Positions 33,935 through 43,838 of a DNA stretch of 64,000 nt are shown here, one piece after another. The translations under genes and the position numbers were made by a program. The notes below the pieces were generated by a model. That model was not told the DNA's origin. It ran no database searches and saw only the letters and a program-made list of their open reading frames with translations. This DNA is from Salinimicrobium flavum (lineage in GTDB: Bacteria; Bacteroidota; Bacteroidia; Flavobacteriales; Flavobacteriaceae), in the NCBI RefSeq assembly GCF_042684505.1, contig NZ_JBHULT010000006.1:620001-684000 (forward strand), read 5' to 3'. How positions within the stretch are numbered: the first letter of the stretch is position 1; each line of letters starts with the position of its first letter.

Positions 33935-35713
33935 ATGGCCGAAAGTATTCTAAATTCCATTAATTCCCCCGTTGACCTGAGGCAGCTTCCCGCGGAAAAA
34001 CTGACACAGTTGGCTGCGGAATTGCGCCGGTTCATCATTGAGATCGTCGCCACCAAAGAAGGCCATTTGGGCGCCAGTTTGGGGGTGGTAGAACTGACTA
34101 TCGCCCTGCATTATGTTTTCAACACGCCCAAAGATCTGCTGGTGTGGGATGTGGGCCATCAGGCCTACGGACATAAGATCCTCACGGGAAGAAGGGACGT
34201 TTTTCACACCAACCGGCAGCTTCATGGCATTAGCGGGTTTCCGAAGAGAAGCGAAAGCGAATACGACACTTTTGGAGTAGGCCATTCTTCCACGGCTATT
34301 TCTGCGGCTCTGGGAATGGCGATCGCCTCCAACTTGAAAGGAGAAACCGAAAAGCAGCATATAGCCGTGGTGGGAGATGCTTCTATCGCCAGCGGAATGG
34401 CCTTTGAAGGCCTTAATCACGCCGGGGTGACCAAAGCAAACCTTTTGATCGTACTGAATGATAATGCTATAGGGATCGATCCCAGCGTGGGCGCTCTTAA
34501 AAATTACCTTACCAAAGCACGGGTTGGGTACAGGCCAAGGCAGGCTAATATTATTGAAGCCTTAAATTTCAAATATTATGGTCCGGTAGACGGGCATGAC
34601 CTGGAAGGGCTTTTAAAAGCTTTTGAAGCTCTTAAAAAAATCAAAGGACCAAAGTTCCTACACGTGATCACCCGAAAGGGTAAGGGTTTGAAAAAAGCAG
34701 AAGAAGACCAGGTAAAATATCACGCTCCGGGAAAATTTATCCCTGATACGGGAGAACTTTTACCTTATGAGACCAAAGATCTATCCCTGAAATTTCAGGA
34801 CGTTTTTGGCCTTACCCTTGTGGAACTTGCAGAGAAGAATGAAAATATCATTGGGATCACTCCGGCCATGCCCACGGGAAGTTCCCTTAAATATATGATG
34901 GATGCCTTTCCGGAAAGGGCTTTTGACGTGGGAATTGCCGAGCAGCATGCCGTAACGCTGGCCGCCGGAATGGCTACCCGGGGTTTTACCGTTTTTTGCG
35001 CCATTTATTCCACTTTCCTTCAACGGGCATATGACCAGGTGATCCACGATGTGGCCCTTCAAAATTTACCCGTGATCTTCTGCCTGGACCGTGCAGGTTT
35101 GGTGGGGGAAGATGGAGCTACACATCATGGAATTTTTGACATTGCTTACCTTAGGTGTATCCCAAATATGATCATTTTTGCCCCCCTGGATGAAGTAGAA
35201 CTTCGGAATATGATGTTCACCGTCCAACAGGATGTACCTGCTCACCCTGTGGTTATAAGATATCCAAGGGGGAGAGGCTCCAGGAAAGAGTGGCAACTTC
35301 CGTTTGAAACCCTTGAATTCGGAAAAGCGAAGTGCCTCAAAGAAGGATCAGAAATTGCCGTTTTAAGCCTGGGGTCAATAGGGATAAATGTTCATAAAGC
35401 TATTAGGGAGCTTTCAAAAGATAGCAGGATTGGCCATTATGATATGAGGTTCGCAAAACCTCTTGATGAAGAGCTTCTTCATGTGATCTTTAAAAAATAC
35501 AAAAAGATCATCACCATTGAAGATGGGGTGATCGCCGGCGGCTTCGGTTCTGCGGTGGTTGAGTTCGCTCAAAAGAACGGGTTTTTTGTTCCCATTGAAG
35601 TCCTTGGGATCCCCGATCAATTTATTGACCACGGAAAAGTGGAAGAATTACAAGAAATCGCAAATTTAAGCGTTGAGAGTATAGTAAGTTGCCTTACTTC
35701 TCAGCTGGATTAA
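33935..35713 (+). CDS. dxs: 1-deoxy-D-xylulose-5-phosphate synthase
   Basis: The protein is 592 aa from the ATG at 33935; a TTG at 33926 is three codons upstream and overlaps the -7 element. DXS condenses pyruvate and glyceraldehyde-3-phosphate, the first step of the MEP isoprenoid pathway. The thiamine-diphosphate site shows VVGDASIASG followed by LIVLNDN; the usual GDG is GDA here. The transketolase central domain has the FDVGIAEQHAVTLAAGMA motif with the catalytic Glu, and DGVIAGGFGSAVVEF closes the C-domain. Domain order and length are normal. Confidence 0.9.
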   Translation: MAESILNSINSPVDLRQLPAEKLTQLAAELRRFIIEIVATKEGHLGASLGVVELTIALHYVFNTPKDLLVWDVGHQAYGHKILTGRRDVFHTNRQLHGISGFPKRSESEYDTFGVGHSSTAISAALGMAIASNLKGETEKQHIAVVGDASIASGMAFEGLNHAGVTKANLLIVLNDNAIGIDPSVGALKNYLTKARVGYRPRQANIIEALNFKYYGPVDGHDLEGLLKAFEALKKIKGPKFLHVITRKGKGLKKAEEDQVKYHAPGKFIPDTGELLPYETKDLSLKFQDVFGLTLVELAEKNENIIGITPAMPTGSSLKYMMDAFPERAFDVGIAEQHAVTLAAGMATRGFTVFCAIYSTFLQRAYDQVIHDVALQNLPVIFCLDRAGLVGEDGATHHGIFDIAYLRCIPNMIIFAPLDEVELRNMMFTVQQDVPAHPVVIRYPRGRGSRKEWQLPFETLEFGKAKCLKEGSEIAVLSLGSIGINVHKAIRELSKDSRIGHYDMRFAKPLDEELLHVIFKKYKKIITIEDGVIAGGFGSAVVEFAQKNGFFVPIEVLGIPDQFIDHGKVEELQEIANLSVESIVSCLTSQLD

Positions 35714-35737
35714 CACAGAATTTTTCAGAATAAGAAC

Positions 35738-36751
35738 ATGTTGAAATACCTCCCTGCCCTCCTCTTACTATTTTTTTCAATCCATTCTTTTGGTAAAGTA
35801 AGGGATACGATCATAGCAGATACCATTGTGGTGGATACCACAGCGGTTGACACCGTAGCTGCCGATACCACCACTGTTATCAGGGAAAAGATCAAATACT
35901 GGAAAAACACGAATAAGGCCGGGGTGAACATGAATGAAGTGGCTTTTGTCAACTGGAATTCAGGGGGGAACAACTCCATTTCTGCTTTGATGCACGCTTT
36001 CTTCGGAAGGAAATACAAAAAACAGTTGCTAAACTGGAATTCTACACTTTCAGTAAAATATGGACTAAATGCCCAGGAAGGTCGGGAAATAAGAAAGACT
36101 GAAGACAACCTGGAGCTCAATTCCAATTTTGGATACCGCCGGGATTCGGTTTCCAATTTCTATTACTCTGCAAAATTCAACTTTAATACCCAGTTTACCT
36201 ACGGGTACAGATACCCGAATACAGATAACCCGATCTCCAAGTTCATGGCTCCGGGGTACGCTTTTATAGGTGTCGGTACCGAATATTCTTCCCCTACAGA
36301 AGACCTTACCGTTTACGTGTCACCGGTGACAGAGAAATCAACTTTCGTCCTCGATCAGCAGCTGGCAAATGAAGGTATGTTCGGGGTAACTCCGGCCATT
36401 AAGGATGAGGAGGGAAATATCATCCAGGAAGGGGAGAAGGTACGAACCGAGTTTGGTTTCCTCATTAGCAGCGGGTTCAGTAAAGAGATCTTTGATAATA
36501 TAGGATTGAACAATCAGTTGCGGCTGTACTCAGATTACCTGAACAAATTCGGAAATATTGATGTTGACTGGGAGCTTAACGTGAAACTTAAGGTGAATGA
36601 GTATGTGCAGGCCAATGTGGGTTCCCACCTTAAATATGATGATGACGTAAAATTCAAGAAGGACCTCGACGGCGACGGTACCCTTGAAACCACCGGCCCA
36701 AGAATTCAGTTCAAGCAGTTACTGGGAGTAGGGGTGGTATATGAGTTTTAG
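35738..36751 (+). CDS. DUF3078 family outer-membrane-type protein
   Basis: This 337-aa protein has a signal peptide (to about 19). A low-complexity Asp/Thr/Val segment (about 23-48, repeated VDTT/ADTT) is followed by the DUF3078 hallmark NKAGVNMNEVAFVNWNSGGN and NWNSTLSVKYGLN. It ends in alternating beta-strands and YEF, consistent with an outer-membrane barrel. Function is unknown; the family is common in Bacteroidota. It starts 24 bases after dxs and may be co-transcribed. Confidence 0.83.
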   Translation: MLKYLPALLLLFFSIHSFGKVRDTIIADTIVVDTTAVDTVAADTTTVIREKIKYWKNTNKAGVNMNEVAFVNWNSGGNNSISALMHAFFGRKYKKQLLNWNSTLSVKYGLNAQEGREIRKTEDNLELNSNFGYRRDSVSNFYYSAKFNFNTQFTYGYRYPNTDNPISKFMAPGYAFIGVGTEYSSPTEDLTVYVSPVTEKSTFVLDQQLANEGMFGVTPAIKDEEGNIIQEGEKVRTEFGFLISSGFSKEIFDNIGLNNQLRLYSDYLNKFGNIDVDWELNVKLKVNEYVQANVGSHLKYDDDVKFKKDLDGDGTLETTGPRIQFKQLLGVGVVYEF

Positions 36752-36785
36752 TTAAACTGAAATTCGGAAGAATCAGATCTGGGAG

Positions 36786-39590
36786 TTACTTCTTTACGAT
36801 CTTTTGAATATGTGAGATGCTGGAGGATTCTACTTTCAAAAAATAGATTCCTGAAGCTTCTTTTGCCAGATCTATCTCAACGGGAAGGTTAAGGCTTAGT
36901 TCAACCTTACTCATCTGCACCAGTCTTCCACGATGGTCAAAGACCAGAACCTCTGCAGGCCCGGGCTCATAAAGGCTTAAAATACCGAATTTCTGATCTG
37001 AAATAGTAGGAAAGACGACGACTTCATCATTTTCTGAACCTGTTTCTTCTTCTTCTATAACTGAAGTGGTGAATTGGCCTGAGAAGATCCCACGGCCATA
37101 GGAAGCGGCATAAACAACATTGTTCCCTTTTTTCAGGTCAAGATCGGTGACCTTGACGTCACTCATTCCATTGTATGCCTGTATCCACTTTGGCTGGTCA
37201 TTCCGGAAATTATTGCACACCCATATTCCGAGTTCTGTACCTAAGATCACCTCCTGGGTGTTCAAAGGATTGGGTAAAATGCTGAGTACCGGTAGGTCTG
37301 GCAAGTCACCTTCTTTATTTACCCACACCGGTCTTTCATCTTTTCCGTTCGAGGTGTACCAGATGCTCTTAACTCCGTAGTTATAGAAAGTAACAAAGAT
37401 CTCTGCTTCACTGCTCCCGAACTCGATATCTGATATGCTTCCCAGGAATTGAGATCCTGATATGTTTTTCCAAACGGCAGCTCCCGGTTCCCCGTGAGCC
37501 TTCTCTATTTTTAAGAGTCTGCCATTGGTAAGACCCACCAGTACAGTACTACTCTCTTTGGTATAGGGAGAGACACTCAGGGAACTAATTGATGTATTTA
37601 AGAGGGAATTGCTCAAGGTTTTGCGATCAGCAATAATACCCTCACCTATTCTTCCCGGTTTTAAACTGGTAAGGTTCTCATACCGGTACAGTTTACCTTC
37701 AGGACCATTGGAAAATAACAAATCCAGGTTTGAATCAAGCGCCTGCGGATTTATGAAAAAGCCATCCTGGTCTTCATTATCGGCAATTATTTTCCATTCC
37801 CGGTCACTGTAGTCAAAAAGTACGATGAGGTCGTTGTAGACAAGGTTGGCTACCAGGTAATCTGTATCCACCTGGTCGAAAAAAGAATGGGCGCCATCTC
37901 CCCCCAGTATTCCCACAGAAGCCCGTTTGCTGTTCTCGTGGAGCTGTGTTCCGTTATCCTGGGTTCCACCAAGAAAATAATCTCCGGTTGCAAATGAGCC
38001 CGGAGCTACGGCAACCGAGTAGAACTGGGTAGTAATATAATTCTCCTGCGGGGTTATGAAAACTTTTGAGGCAGCCGCTGAGCTTAGATCCCGGGCAAAA
38101 GACACTCCGCCATCATGTCCAAAGACCGCCTGGTTGCTGTTACCCGGCCGAAATTTCATCACGTGATGGTCTGCATGCACTATAGAAACCGGCAGTTTGT
38201 CAAGACCTGCATTAAGATTTGTCCACCTGGAAATTTGTTTCCAGGTATTCCCGCTGTCTGTACTTCTAAAGAGGTTTATTCCCCCCACATACACAATGGC
38301 ATCATTGCTGGGATCAGATTCTATCATGAGGTTATAAAAAGCCTGATCCCGGGCAAAATCTGAAGCGGAAATATCATTATCTGCATCCTTTGGCTCATTC
38401 AGGGGCTCGAGGGTTTCAAAAGCGTTTGTGGTAACCCACATTTCGGCTTCTTCAGTAGTATAATCTTCTGCCACTACATAGAATTTTTGTGGATCCTGTG
38501 ATGAGGCTTCGATCTCGGTCCTGGTCACATCGGGAACTGTGGTCACAAATCTGAAATCGGTATCCTCTCCCTTTTCTCTTTTATAAATTCTTCCGCCGCG
38601 GGAACCGCTTTCCCCGGGGGAATAAGTTGTAGCCACCCAGAGATTTCCGGCGGCATCAGTTTCAAAGTCGTTGAAGGAGAGTTCTTCAATGTAATTATTC
38701 CAGGTAGCACCTCCGTCTTTACTTCCGTATAAACCCTTGTCGAGATAACCCAGATAGTTCCCCGGATTTTTTGCATTGGCGTACAAATGAGTGGAAACGC
38801 CAATGAAGACCTCTGTAGAGGTGCCGTTATCCCAGGCTTCAATATCATTGATATAATACACGCCTCCTACTATCAGGGCATTTTGACCTGATCCTCCTGT
38901 GGAGAACTGCTGTACATCAAGTACCTTTTCCCAGTTCAGGCCCCCGTTCACAGATTTGTACACCCCTGTTCCTACCACATCTCCTCCTGTATACTGCTCA
39001 CCGGTGCCGGCGTACCATATTTTTGGATCACGGGGGTCAACAGTAAGGCAGGAAACGTTGAGATTGGCCGGAAGCCCAGCCACCTGTTTCCAGGGAGAGG
39101 TCTCCCGTGTAATATCATCATTGATCCAGAGGCCGCCACTTATGGCACCTGCAAAAACTCTTTTCCCGGAGGGATCTGCCGGGTCAAACAGTAACACCCT
39201 TGTGCGGCCTCCCACATTATTGGGACCGCGTGACACCCACCTATTATTTTCAGTCTCCCCGGGAGCTTTATAATTATTTCTTTTTTTCCGAAGAAGATTC
39301 AGGCGCTCCTGCAGGGCCTTAAGCTTATAGGGTTCAGGATAACCCAATGCCGGATTCATCGTCAAATAATTCATGAGCTCATAATAGGCATTAGGAGGAA
39401 TTCCTTTCTGGATCTTCTCCAGCCTGGTAAATCCTGCATCTTTCTTAGGAGCAGCTTTTTTTAGAAATTCTGAATGCTTTTCCTGTATATCTGAAATGTT
39501 TTCATCAGGGATACCATCCGAAATCTGGAAATAGCAAAAAAGTGCCATAAAAACCAGCACCGGAAGTATAAAAGATAATTTTCTATTCAT
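36786..39590 (-). CDS. T9SS-secreted WD40/VPS10-like propeller protein
   Basis: This 934-aa protein has a signal peptide (to about 24). A pro-like segment is followed by sortilin/VPS10-type beta-propeller repeats (TGVYKSVNGGLNWEKV, GLYGSKDGGATWNNY, NLFRSTDSGNTWKQI). The last about 80 residues form a type A sorting domain with VLVFDHRGRLV, GIYFLKVESS and terminal IQKIVKK. It is therefore exported by the type IX system and probably anchored at the surface. Substrate or ligand is unknown; related proteins are annotated glycosyl hydrolases but no catalytic motif is seen. Confidence 0.87.
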   Translation of the reverse strand: MNRKLSFILPVLVFMALFCYFQISDGIPDENISDIQEKHSEFLKKAAPKKDAGFTRLEKIQKGIPPNAYYELMNYLTMNPALGYPEPYKLKALQERLNLLRKKRNNYKAPGETENNRWVSRGPNNVGGRTRVLLFDPADPSGKRVFAGAISGGLWINDDITRETSPWKQVAGLPANLNVSCLTVDPRDPKIWYAGTGEQYTGGDVVGTGVYKSVNGGLNWEKVLDVQQFSTGGSGQNALIVGGVYYINDIEAWDNGTSTEVFIGVSTHLYANAKNPGNYLGYLDKGLYGSKDGGATWNNYIEELSFNDFETDAAGNLWVATTYSPGESGSRGGRIYKREKGEDTDFRFVTTVPDVTRTEIEASSQDPQKFYVVAEDYTTEEAEMWVTTNAFETLEPLNEPKDADNDISASDFARDQAFYNLMIESDPSNDAIVYVGGINLFRSTDSGNTWKQISRWTNLNAGLDKLPVSIVHADHHVMKFRPGNSNQAVFGHDGGVSFARDLSSAAASKVFITPQENYITTQFYSVAVAPGSFATGDYFLGGTQDNGTQLHENSKRASVGILGGDGAHSFFDQVDTDYLVANLVYNDLIVLFDYSDREWKIIADNEDQDGFFINPQALDSNLDLLFSNGPEGKLYRYENLTSLKPGRIGEGIIADRKTLSNSLLNTSISSLSVSPYTKESSTVLVGLTNGRLLKIEKAHGEPGAAVWKNISGSQFLGSISDIEFGSSEAEIFVTFYNYGVKSIWYTSNGKDERPVWVNKEGDLPDLPVLSILPNPLNTQEVILGTELGIWVCNNFRNDQPKWIQAYNGMSDVKVTDLDLKKGNNVVYAASYGRGIFSGQFTTSVIEEEETGSENDEVVVFPTISDQKFGILSLYEPGPAEVLVFDHRGRLVQMSKVELSLNLPVEIDLAKEASGIYFLKVESSSISHIQKIVKK

Positions 39591-39645
39591 TAAAGGGATA
39601 TATCGCTATCAAAATGGGACAGCTATCGTGGCAAAATACGAAAAA

Positions 39646-40989
39646 TTAAATTTTAAGACCCTTGAATTTTTTGAAAGAAGCTACAATATTACTGTCTGTA
39701 AGTGAGGAGATATAGCTGCAAATCTTGATAAGTTTCCCATAGGTTGAAAGTTGGTCATATTCCTCTGCATTCGGGATCATTTTCAACACCAGTTTGTGGT
39801 AATTGCTTGAAATTCCTTCAGCCGGCAATAAAGCCTGGGTATAGGTATCCAGCAGGTGAGAAAGCATCTGGTACCCGGCTATTTCTTTTCCAATGACCTC
39901 GTCGCTCTGGTAGATCTTGTCAATACTTATCTTTATAATATCACTTATTTGAGCCTCGTATTTGCTTTTGTCGAACAAGGCATGGTGGAATTCCCCTTTT
40001 AAGATGGCTTCTTCATTTGCCAGAAAGATCTCAACTGCCTCTGTAAGCAGCGTGTTGATAGCAAGAGCCCTCAGGTAACTCACCCGGTCTGCCCGGGTTT
40101 GTAGATTATGATATTTTTTGGTGTTTATGGAATCCTTCACCAGCTTGATTAGATACTCCAGTGCATATTCTTCCTGAATAAGCCCCAGGTTTATCCCATC
40201 TTCAAAATCTATGATGGTGTAACAAATATCATCTGCAGCTTCCACCAGGAAAGCCAGAGGATGACGGCAATAACTAATGTTCTTTCCTGTTCCCGTGGGC
40301 ATTAGTCCTAATTCATCTGCTACTTCCTGGAAAAATGCTTTTTCAGACTGGAAGACGCCGAATTTTTTATCTGCTATCTTATTCGTGGGTTTATGCGGAA
40401 GGGATTCCTTGGGATACTTTATAAAGGCACCCAAAGTAGCATAGGAGAGACGAACCCCTCCGGGTATTCCCGGCCTGTCTTCAGTAAGGATCTTAAAACC
40501 GTTGGCATTCCCTTCAAATTTTACCAGGTCCTGATATTCTTCAGGAGTGAGGTGATCCTTAAACCTTTTTCCATTCCCGTTGCTGAAGTATTCTCCTATT
40601 GCTTTCTCTCCGGAATGCCCGAAAGGAGGATTTCCAATATCATGTGCCAAAGCAGCGGCGGCTACAATGGCCCCAAAATCATTCATTTGATAACCGTGAA
40701 TATTCCGAAGGTGGGGATGTTTATCGAGGATCTTTTGACCGGCCAGCCTTCCAAGGGAGCGTCCTACTACAGATACTTCCAGGCTGTGGGTGAGGCGGGT
40801 ATGAACAAAATCTGTTTTGGAAAGGGGGATGACCTGGGTTTTATCCTGCAGGCTCCTGAAGGCCGAAGAGAATATGATCCTGTCATAATCAACCTCAAAC
40901 CCCAGGCGGGTTTCATTCTGCTCCTGTCTTAATCTTTTATTTGTATCTCCTCCCTTTCGAAGGGAAAGGAGCTGTTCCCAGTTCATCAT
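39646..40989 (-). CDS. dgt: Deoxyguanosinetriphosphate triphosphohydrolase (dGTPase)
   Basis: This 447-aa HD-superfamily enzyme has RLTHSLEVSVVGRSLG (first His) and ALAHDIGNPPFGHSGE (HD pair), with a later FLVEAADDICYTIIDFEDG metal-binding Asp. It hydrolyses dGTP to deoxyguanosine and triphosphate, controlling dNTP pools. It lies downstream of the nrdBA operon in the same direction, separated by a terminator, an apt neighbour for nucleotide balance. Two adjacent ATGs (40989, 40986) are possible starts. TATTTTTG at 41037-41030 on the minus strand may be its -7 element. Confidence 0.88.
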   Translation of the reverse strand: MMNWEQLLSLRKGGDTNKRLRQEQNETRLGFEVDYDRIIFSSAFRSLQDKTQVIPLSKTDFVHTRLTHSLEVSVVGRSLGRLAGQKILDKHPHLRNIHGYQMNDFGAIVAAAALAHDIGNPPFGHSGEKAIGEYFSNGNGKRFKDHLTPEEYQDLVKFEGNANGFKILTEDRPGIPGGVRLSYATLGAFIKYPKESLPHKPTNKIADKKFGVFQSEKAFFQEVADELGLMPTGTGKNISYCRHPLAFLVEAADDICYTIIDFEDGINLGLIQEEYALEYLIKLVKDSINTKKYHNLQTRADRVSYLRALAINTLLTEAVEIFLANEEAILKGEFHHALFDKSKYEAQISDIIKISIDKIYQSDEVIGKEIAGYQMLSHLLDTYTQALLPAEGISSNYHKLVLKMIPNAEEYDQLSTYGKLIKICSYISSLTDSNIVASFKKFKGLKI

Positions 40990-41040
40990 TTTAAAATGCA
41001 GTTTAACAGATGGATCATTTCATCTGCTCCAAAAATAACA

Positions 41041-41075
41041 AAAAAGGGAAGTTAACTTTTAGAACTTCCCTTTTT
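41041..41075 (-). terminator. Terminator of the nrdB-nrdA operon (bidirectional shape)
   Basis: A perfect 13-bp stem (41041-41053 with 41063-41075) with loop of nine has A/T-rich outer arms that give a T-run in either direction. It lies 37 bases beyond the stop of the 51-aa frame at 41112. Confidence 0.8.
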
Positions 41076-41111
41076 GTTGGCTGTCGGCAGTGATCACTGA
41101 AAATTCTATTT

Positions 41112-41267
41112 CAGGAATTTACTATGAAATACTGGAATTCTTCCTCCATTCCAAGGTAGTGATCTTCACAGGTTTTTCCTGTGGTAATGTAGATCTGGCC
41201 GGGTTCACTGACAAGATCTGAAATTGTTTGTTCTTCTACTTCTGATAATAATGTTTCTGGTGTCATT
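41112..41267 (-). CDS. Small 51-aa hypothetical protein at the end of the nrdBA operon
   Basis: An ATG frame starts 18 bases after the nrdA stop and ends before the operon terminator. The product starts MTPETLLSEVEEQTISDLV, is acidic, contains one Cys (KTCEDHYLGM) and ends EFQYFIVNS. The codon pattern looks coding, and the gap between nrdA and the terminator is otherwise unexplained. No domain is recognised. It might be a regulator or accessory peptide of ribonucleotide reductase, purely from position. Confidence 0.6.
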
Positions 41268-41285
41268 GATGGTTTTAGGTTTATA

Positions 41286-43712
41286 TTAAGATCCGCACAT
41301 TAAACAATCGTCCCCCTCGGCTTCCTTAGACTGAACTATAAGAGCGCGAAGTTCCTCGGGAGACATGGAAGTTCCCTCTGCAATGGGCAAAGGGGTGGTT
41401 TTTGGTATTTCAGTCGCCTTTTCCATGGGCTCCTGTACCTTTTCTTCTTTGGAAAGGGTGAATTTTATGGCATCTACGGCACTTTTGGTTCGCAGGTAAT
41501 ACATTCCGGTTTTAAGTCCGCTTTTCCAGGCGTAAAAATGCATGGACGTAAGCTTACTGTAATTCGCGTTTTCCATGAACAGGTTAAGGGACTGTGACTG
41601 GTCAATAAAATAACCGCGGTGGCGTGACATGTCTATAATATCTTTCATGCTCAGTTCCCAAACGGTCTTGTATAGTTCTTTAAGGTCCTGCGGAATTATA
41701 TCGATATTCTGAACAGAACCATTGGCTCGCAAAATGGCATTTTTGACCTCGTCGTTCCAAAGATTGCGTTCCACCAGGTCTTCCAGCAGGTGCTTGTTGA
41801 CCACGATAAATTCCCCTGAAAGTACCCTGCGGGTATAGATGTTCGAGGTGTAGGGTTCAAACGCTTCATTATTCCCAAGAATTTGTGAAGTGGAAGCCGT
41901 GGGCATGGGAGCAACCAAAAGGGAATTCCTTACCCCGTTCTTTAGCACCTGTTTTCTCAGTTTAGCCCAATCCCACCTACCGCTTAGGTCGTCATCATTC
42001 AGACCCCAAAGGTTGAATTGGAATTGCCCTTTGCTCATTGGGGAGCCTACATAGGAAGAATAAGGTCCTTCCTCTTTGGCCATTTCCATAGATGCTGAAA
42101 CCGCTGCAAAATAAAGGGTTTCAAAGATCTCCTGGTTTAACTTCTTTGCTTCATCACTGGTAAACGGCATTCTCAGTTTGATAAAAGTATCTGCCAGTCC
42201 CTGGATTCCAAGCCCAACAGGGCGGTGCCTGAAATTCGAATTCTCAGCTTCTTTTACAGGATAGAAGTTGCGGTCAATAACCTTGTTCAGGTTTCGGGTC
42301 ACCTGTTTGGTGATTCTGAAGAGTTCTTTGTGATCAAACTCCTTTCCTTTAATGAACATGGGCAGGGCAATGGAAGCCAGGTTACAAACGGCTACTTCAT
42401 CTTCGCTGGTGTATTCAAGTATTTCGGTACAAAGGTTTGAAGATCTTATGGTACCCAGGTTCTGCTGATTTGATTTTCGGTTAGCCGAGTCTTTATAAAG
42501 CATGTAAGGTGTACCGGTTTCTATCTGCGATTCCAGGATCTTCTCCCAAAGTTCACGGGCTTTAATGGTTCTCCTTCCTTTGTTTTTTGTCTCGTACTGA
42601 AGGTAAAGGGTTTCAAATTCTTCCCCGTGTCTATTATAAAGATCCGGGCATTCATGAGGACACATTAAAGTCCAGTTGGAGTCTTCTTCCACACGTTTCA
42701 TGAACAGGTCTGGGATCCACATGGCGTAGAAAAGGTCACGCGCCCGCATTTCTTCTTTTCCGTGGTTCTTTTTCAGGTCCAGGAAATCAAAGATATCTGC
42801 ATGCCATGGTTCTACGTAAATAGCAAATGAACCTTTCCTCTTTCCGCCGCCCTGGTCAACATATCTTGCCGTGTCGTTGAACACCCGCAGCATGGGGACG
42901 ATCCCGTTTGAAGTTCCGTTCGTTCCGGAGATATAAGATCCGGTTGCCCGCACGTTATGAATAGACAAACCAATTCCACCGGCAGATTGGCTGATCTTTG
43001 CAGTTTGCTTTAAGGTATCGTAGATCCCGTCAATGCTGTCATCCTGCATGGTTAAAAGAAAACAGGAAGACATCTGGGGTTTTGGCGTACCTGAATTAAA
43101 AAGTGTAGGGGTGGCATGGGTAAAGTATTTTTTAGACATCAGCTCATAGGTTTCTATGGCTGCGTCAAGATCATCATGGTGAATTCCTACGGAAACGCGC
43201 ATCAGCATGTGTTGAGGGCGTTCGGCGATCTTTCCGTTCAGTTTTAAAAGATAGGATCTTTCCAGGGTCTTGAATCCGAAGTAGTCATACTGGAAATCCC
43301 TGTTGTAAATAATGGTCGAATCCAGCCTTTCACTATTTTCCTGGATCACTTTGTAAACATCATCGGCAAGAAGGGGGGCTTTCTCACCGGTGCGGGGATT
43401 GACATACTCATATAAGTCTGTCATCACCTCAGAAAAGGTCTTTTTGGTGTTTTTATGTAAGTTGGAAACAGAGATGCGGGCTGCAAGTTTTGCATAATCT
43501 GGATGAGCTGTGGTCATGGTGGCTGCGATCTCTGCCGCCAGGTTATCCAGTTCGCTTGTGGTGACTCCGTCATACAGGCCTTCAATAACCCTCATGGCCA
43601 CTTTTACAGGATCAACCAGTTCATTGAGCCCGTAGCACAATTTTCTGATCCTTGCCGTTATTTTGTCAAACATGATTGGCTCTTTGCGGCCATCCCTTTT
43701 TTCTACAAACAT
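41286..43712 (-). CDS. nrdA: Ribonucleoside-diphosphate reductase, alpha (large) subunit, class I
   Basis: This 808-aa protein starts with an ATP-cone-like N-terminus (VEKRDGRKEPIMFDKITARIRKL). The catalytic barrel has SSCFLL, SAGGIGLSIHNVRATGSYI and SNLCTEI around the active-site cysteines, and NNEAFEPYTSNIYTRRV follows. The C-terminus ends DDCLMCGS, with the Cys803/Cys806 pair that relays electrons from thioredoxin. It reduces NDPs to dNDPs with NrdB. It is downstream of nrdB, with a hairpin between them. Confidence 0.95.
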   Translation of the reverse strand: MFVEKRDGRKEPIMFDKITARIRKLCYGLNELVDPVKVAMRVIEGLYDGVTTSELDNLAAEIAATMTTAHPDYAKLAARISVSNLHKNTKKTFSEVMTDLYEYVNPRTGEKAPLLADDVYKVIQENSERLDSTIIYNRDFQYDYFGFKTLERSYLLKLNGKIAERPQHMLMRVSVGIHHDDLDAAIETYELMSKKYFTHATPTLFNSGTPKPQMSSCFLLTMQDDSIDGIYDTLKQTAKISQSAGGIGLSIHNVRATGSYISGTNGTSNGIVPMLRVFNDTARYVDQGGGKRKGSFAIYVEPWHADIFDFLDLKKNHGKEEMRARDLFYAMWIPDLFMKRVEEDSNWTLMCPHECPDLYNRHGEEFETLYLQYETKNKGRRTIKARELWEKILESQIETGTPYMLYKDSANRKSNQQNLGTIRSSNLCTEILEYTSEDEVAVCNLASIALPMFIKGKEFDHKELFRITKQVTRNLNKVIDRNFYPVKEAENSNFRHRPVGLGIQGLADTFIKLRMPFTSDEAKKLNQEIFETLYFAAVSASMEMAKEEGPYSSYVGSPMSKGQFQFNLWGLNDDDLSGRWDWAKLRKQVLKNGVRNSLLVAPMPTASTSQILGNNEAFEPYTSNIYTRRVLSGEFIVVNKHLLEDLVERNLWNDEVKNAILRANGSVQNIDIIPQDLKELYKTVWELSMKDIIDMSRHRGYFIDQSQSLNLFMENANYSKLTSMHFYAWKSGLKTGMYYLRTKSAVDAIKFTLSKEEKVQEPMEKATEIPKTTPLPIAEGTSMSPEELRALIVQSKEAEGDDCLMCGS

Positions 43713-43790
43713 GGATTATCAGGTATAAGATTTTTGCAATAGTATCCCAGCGGCCGTTTAGGCGCAGGAAATTTCACTCATAATTATCTT

Positions 43791-43827
43791 GAAAAAACAA
43801 CACCACGCTGGGGGACGCGGCATTGTT
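43791..43827 (-). terminator. Terminator/attenuator-like hairpin between nrdB and nrdA
   Basis: On the minus strand a 12-bp stem with three G-U pairs (43827-43816 with 43807-43796) and a loop of eight is followed by T6. It lies 12 bases after the nrdB stop. Confidence 0.6.
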
Positions 43828-43838
43828 TATATGGTCTT

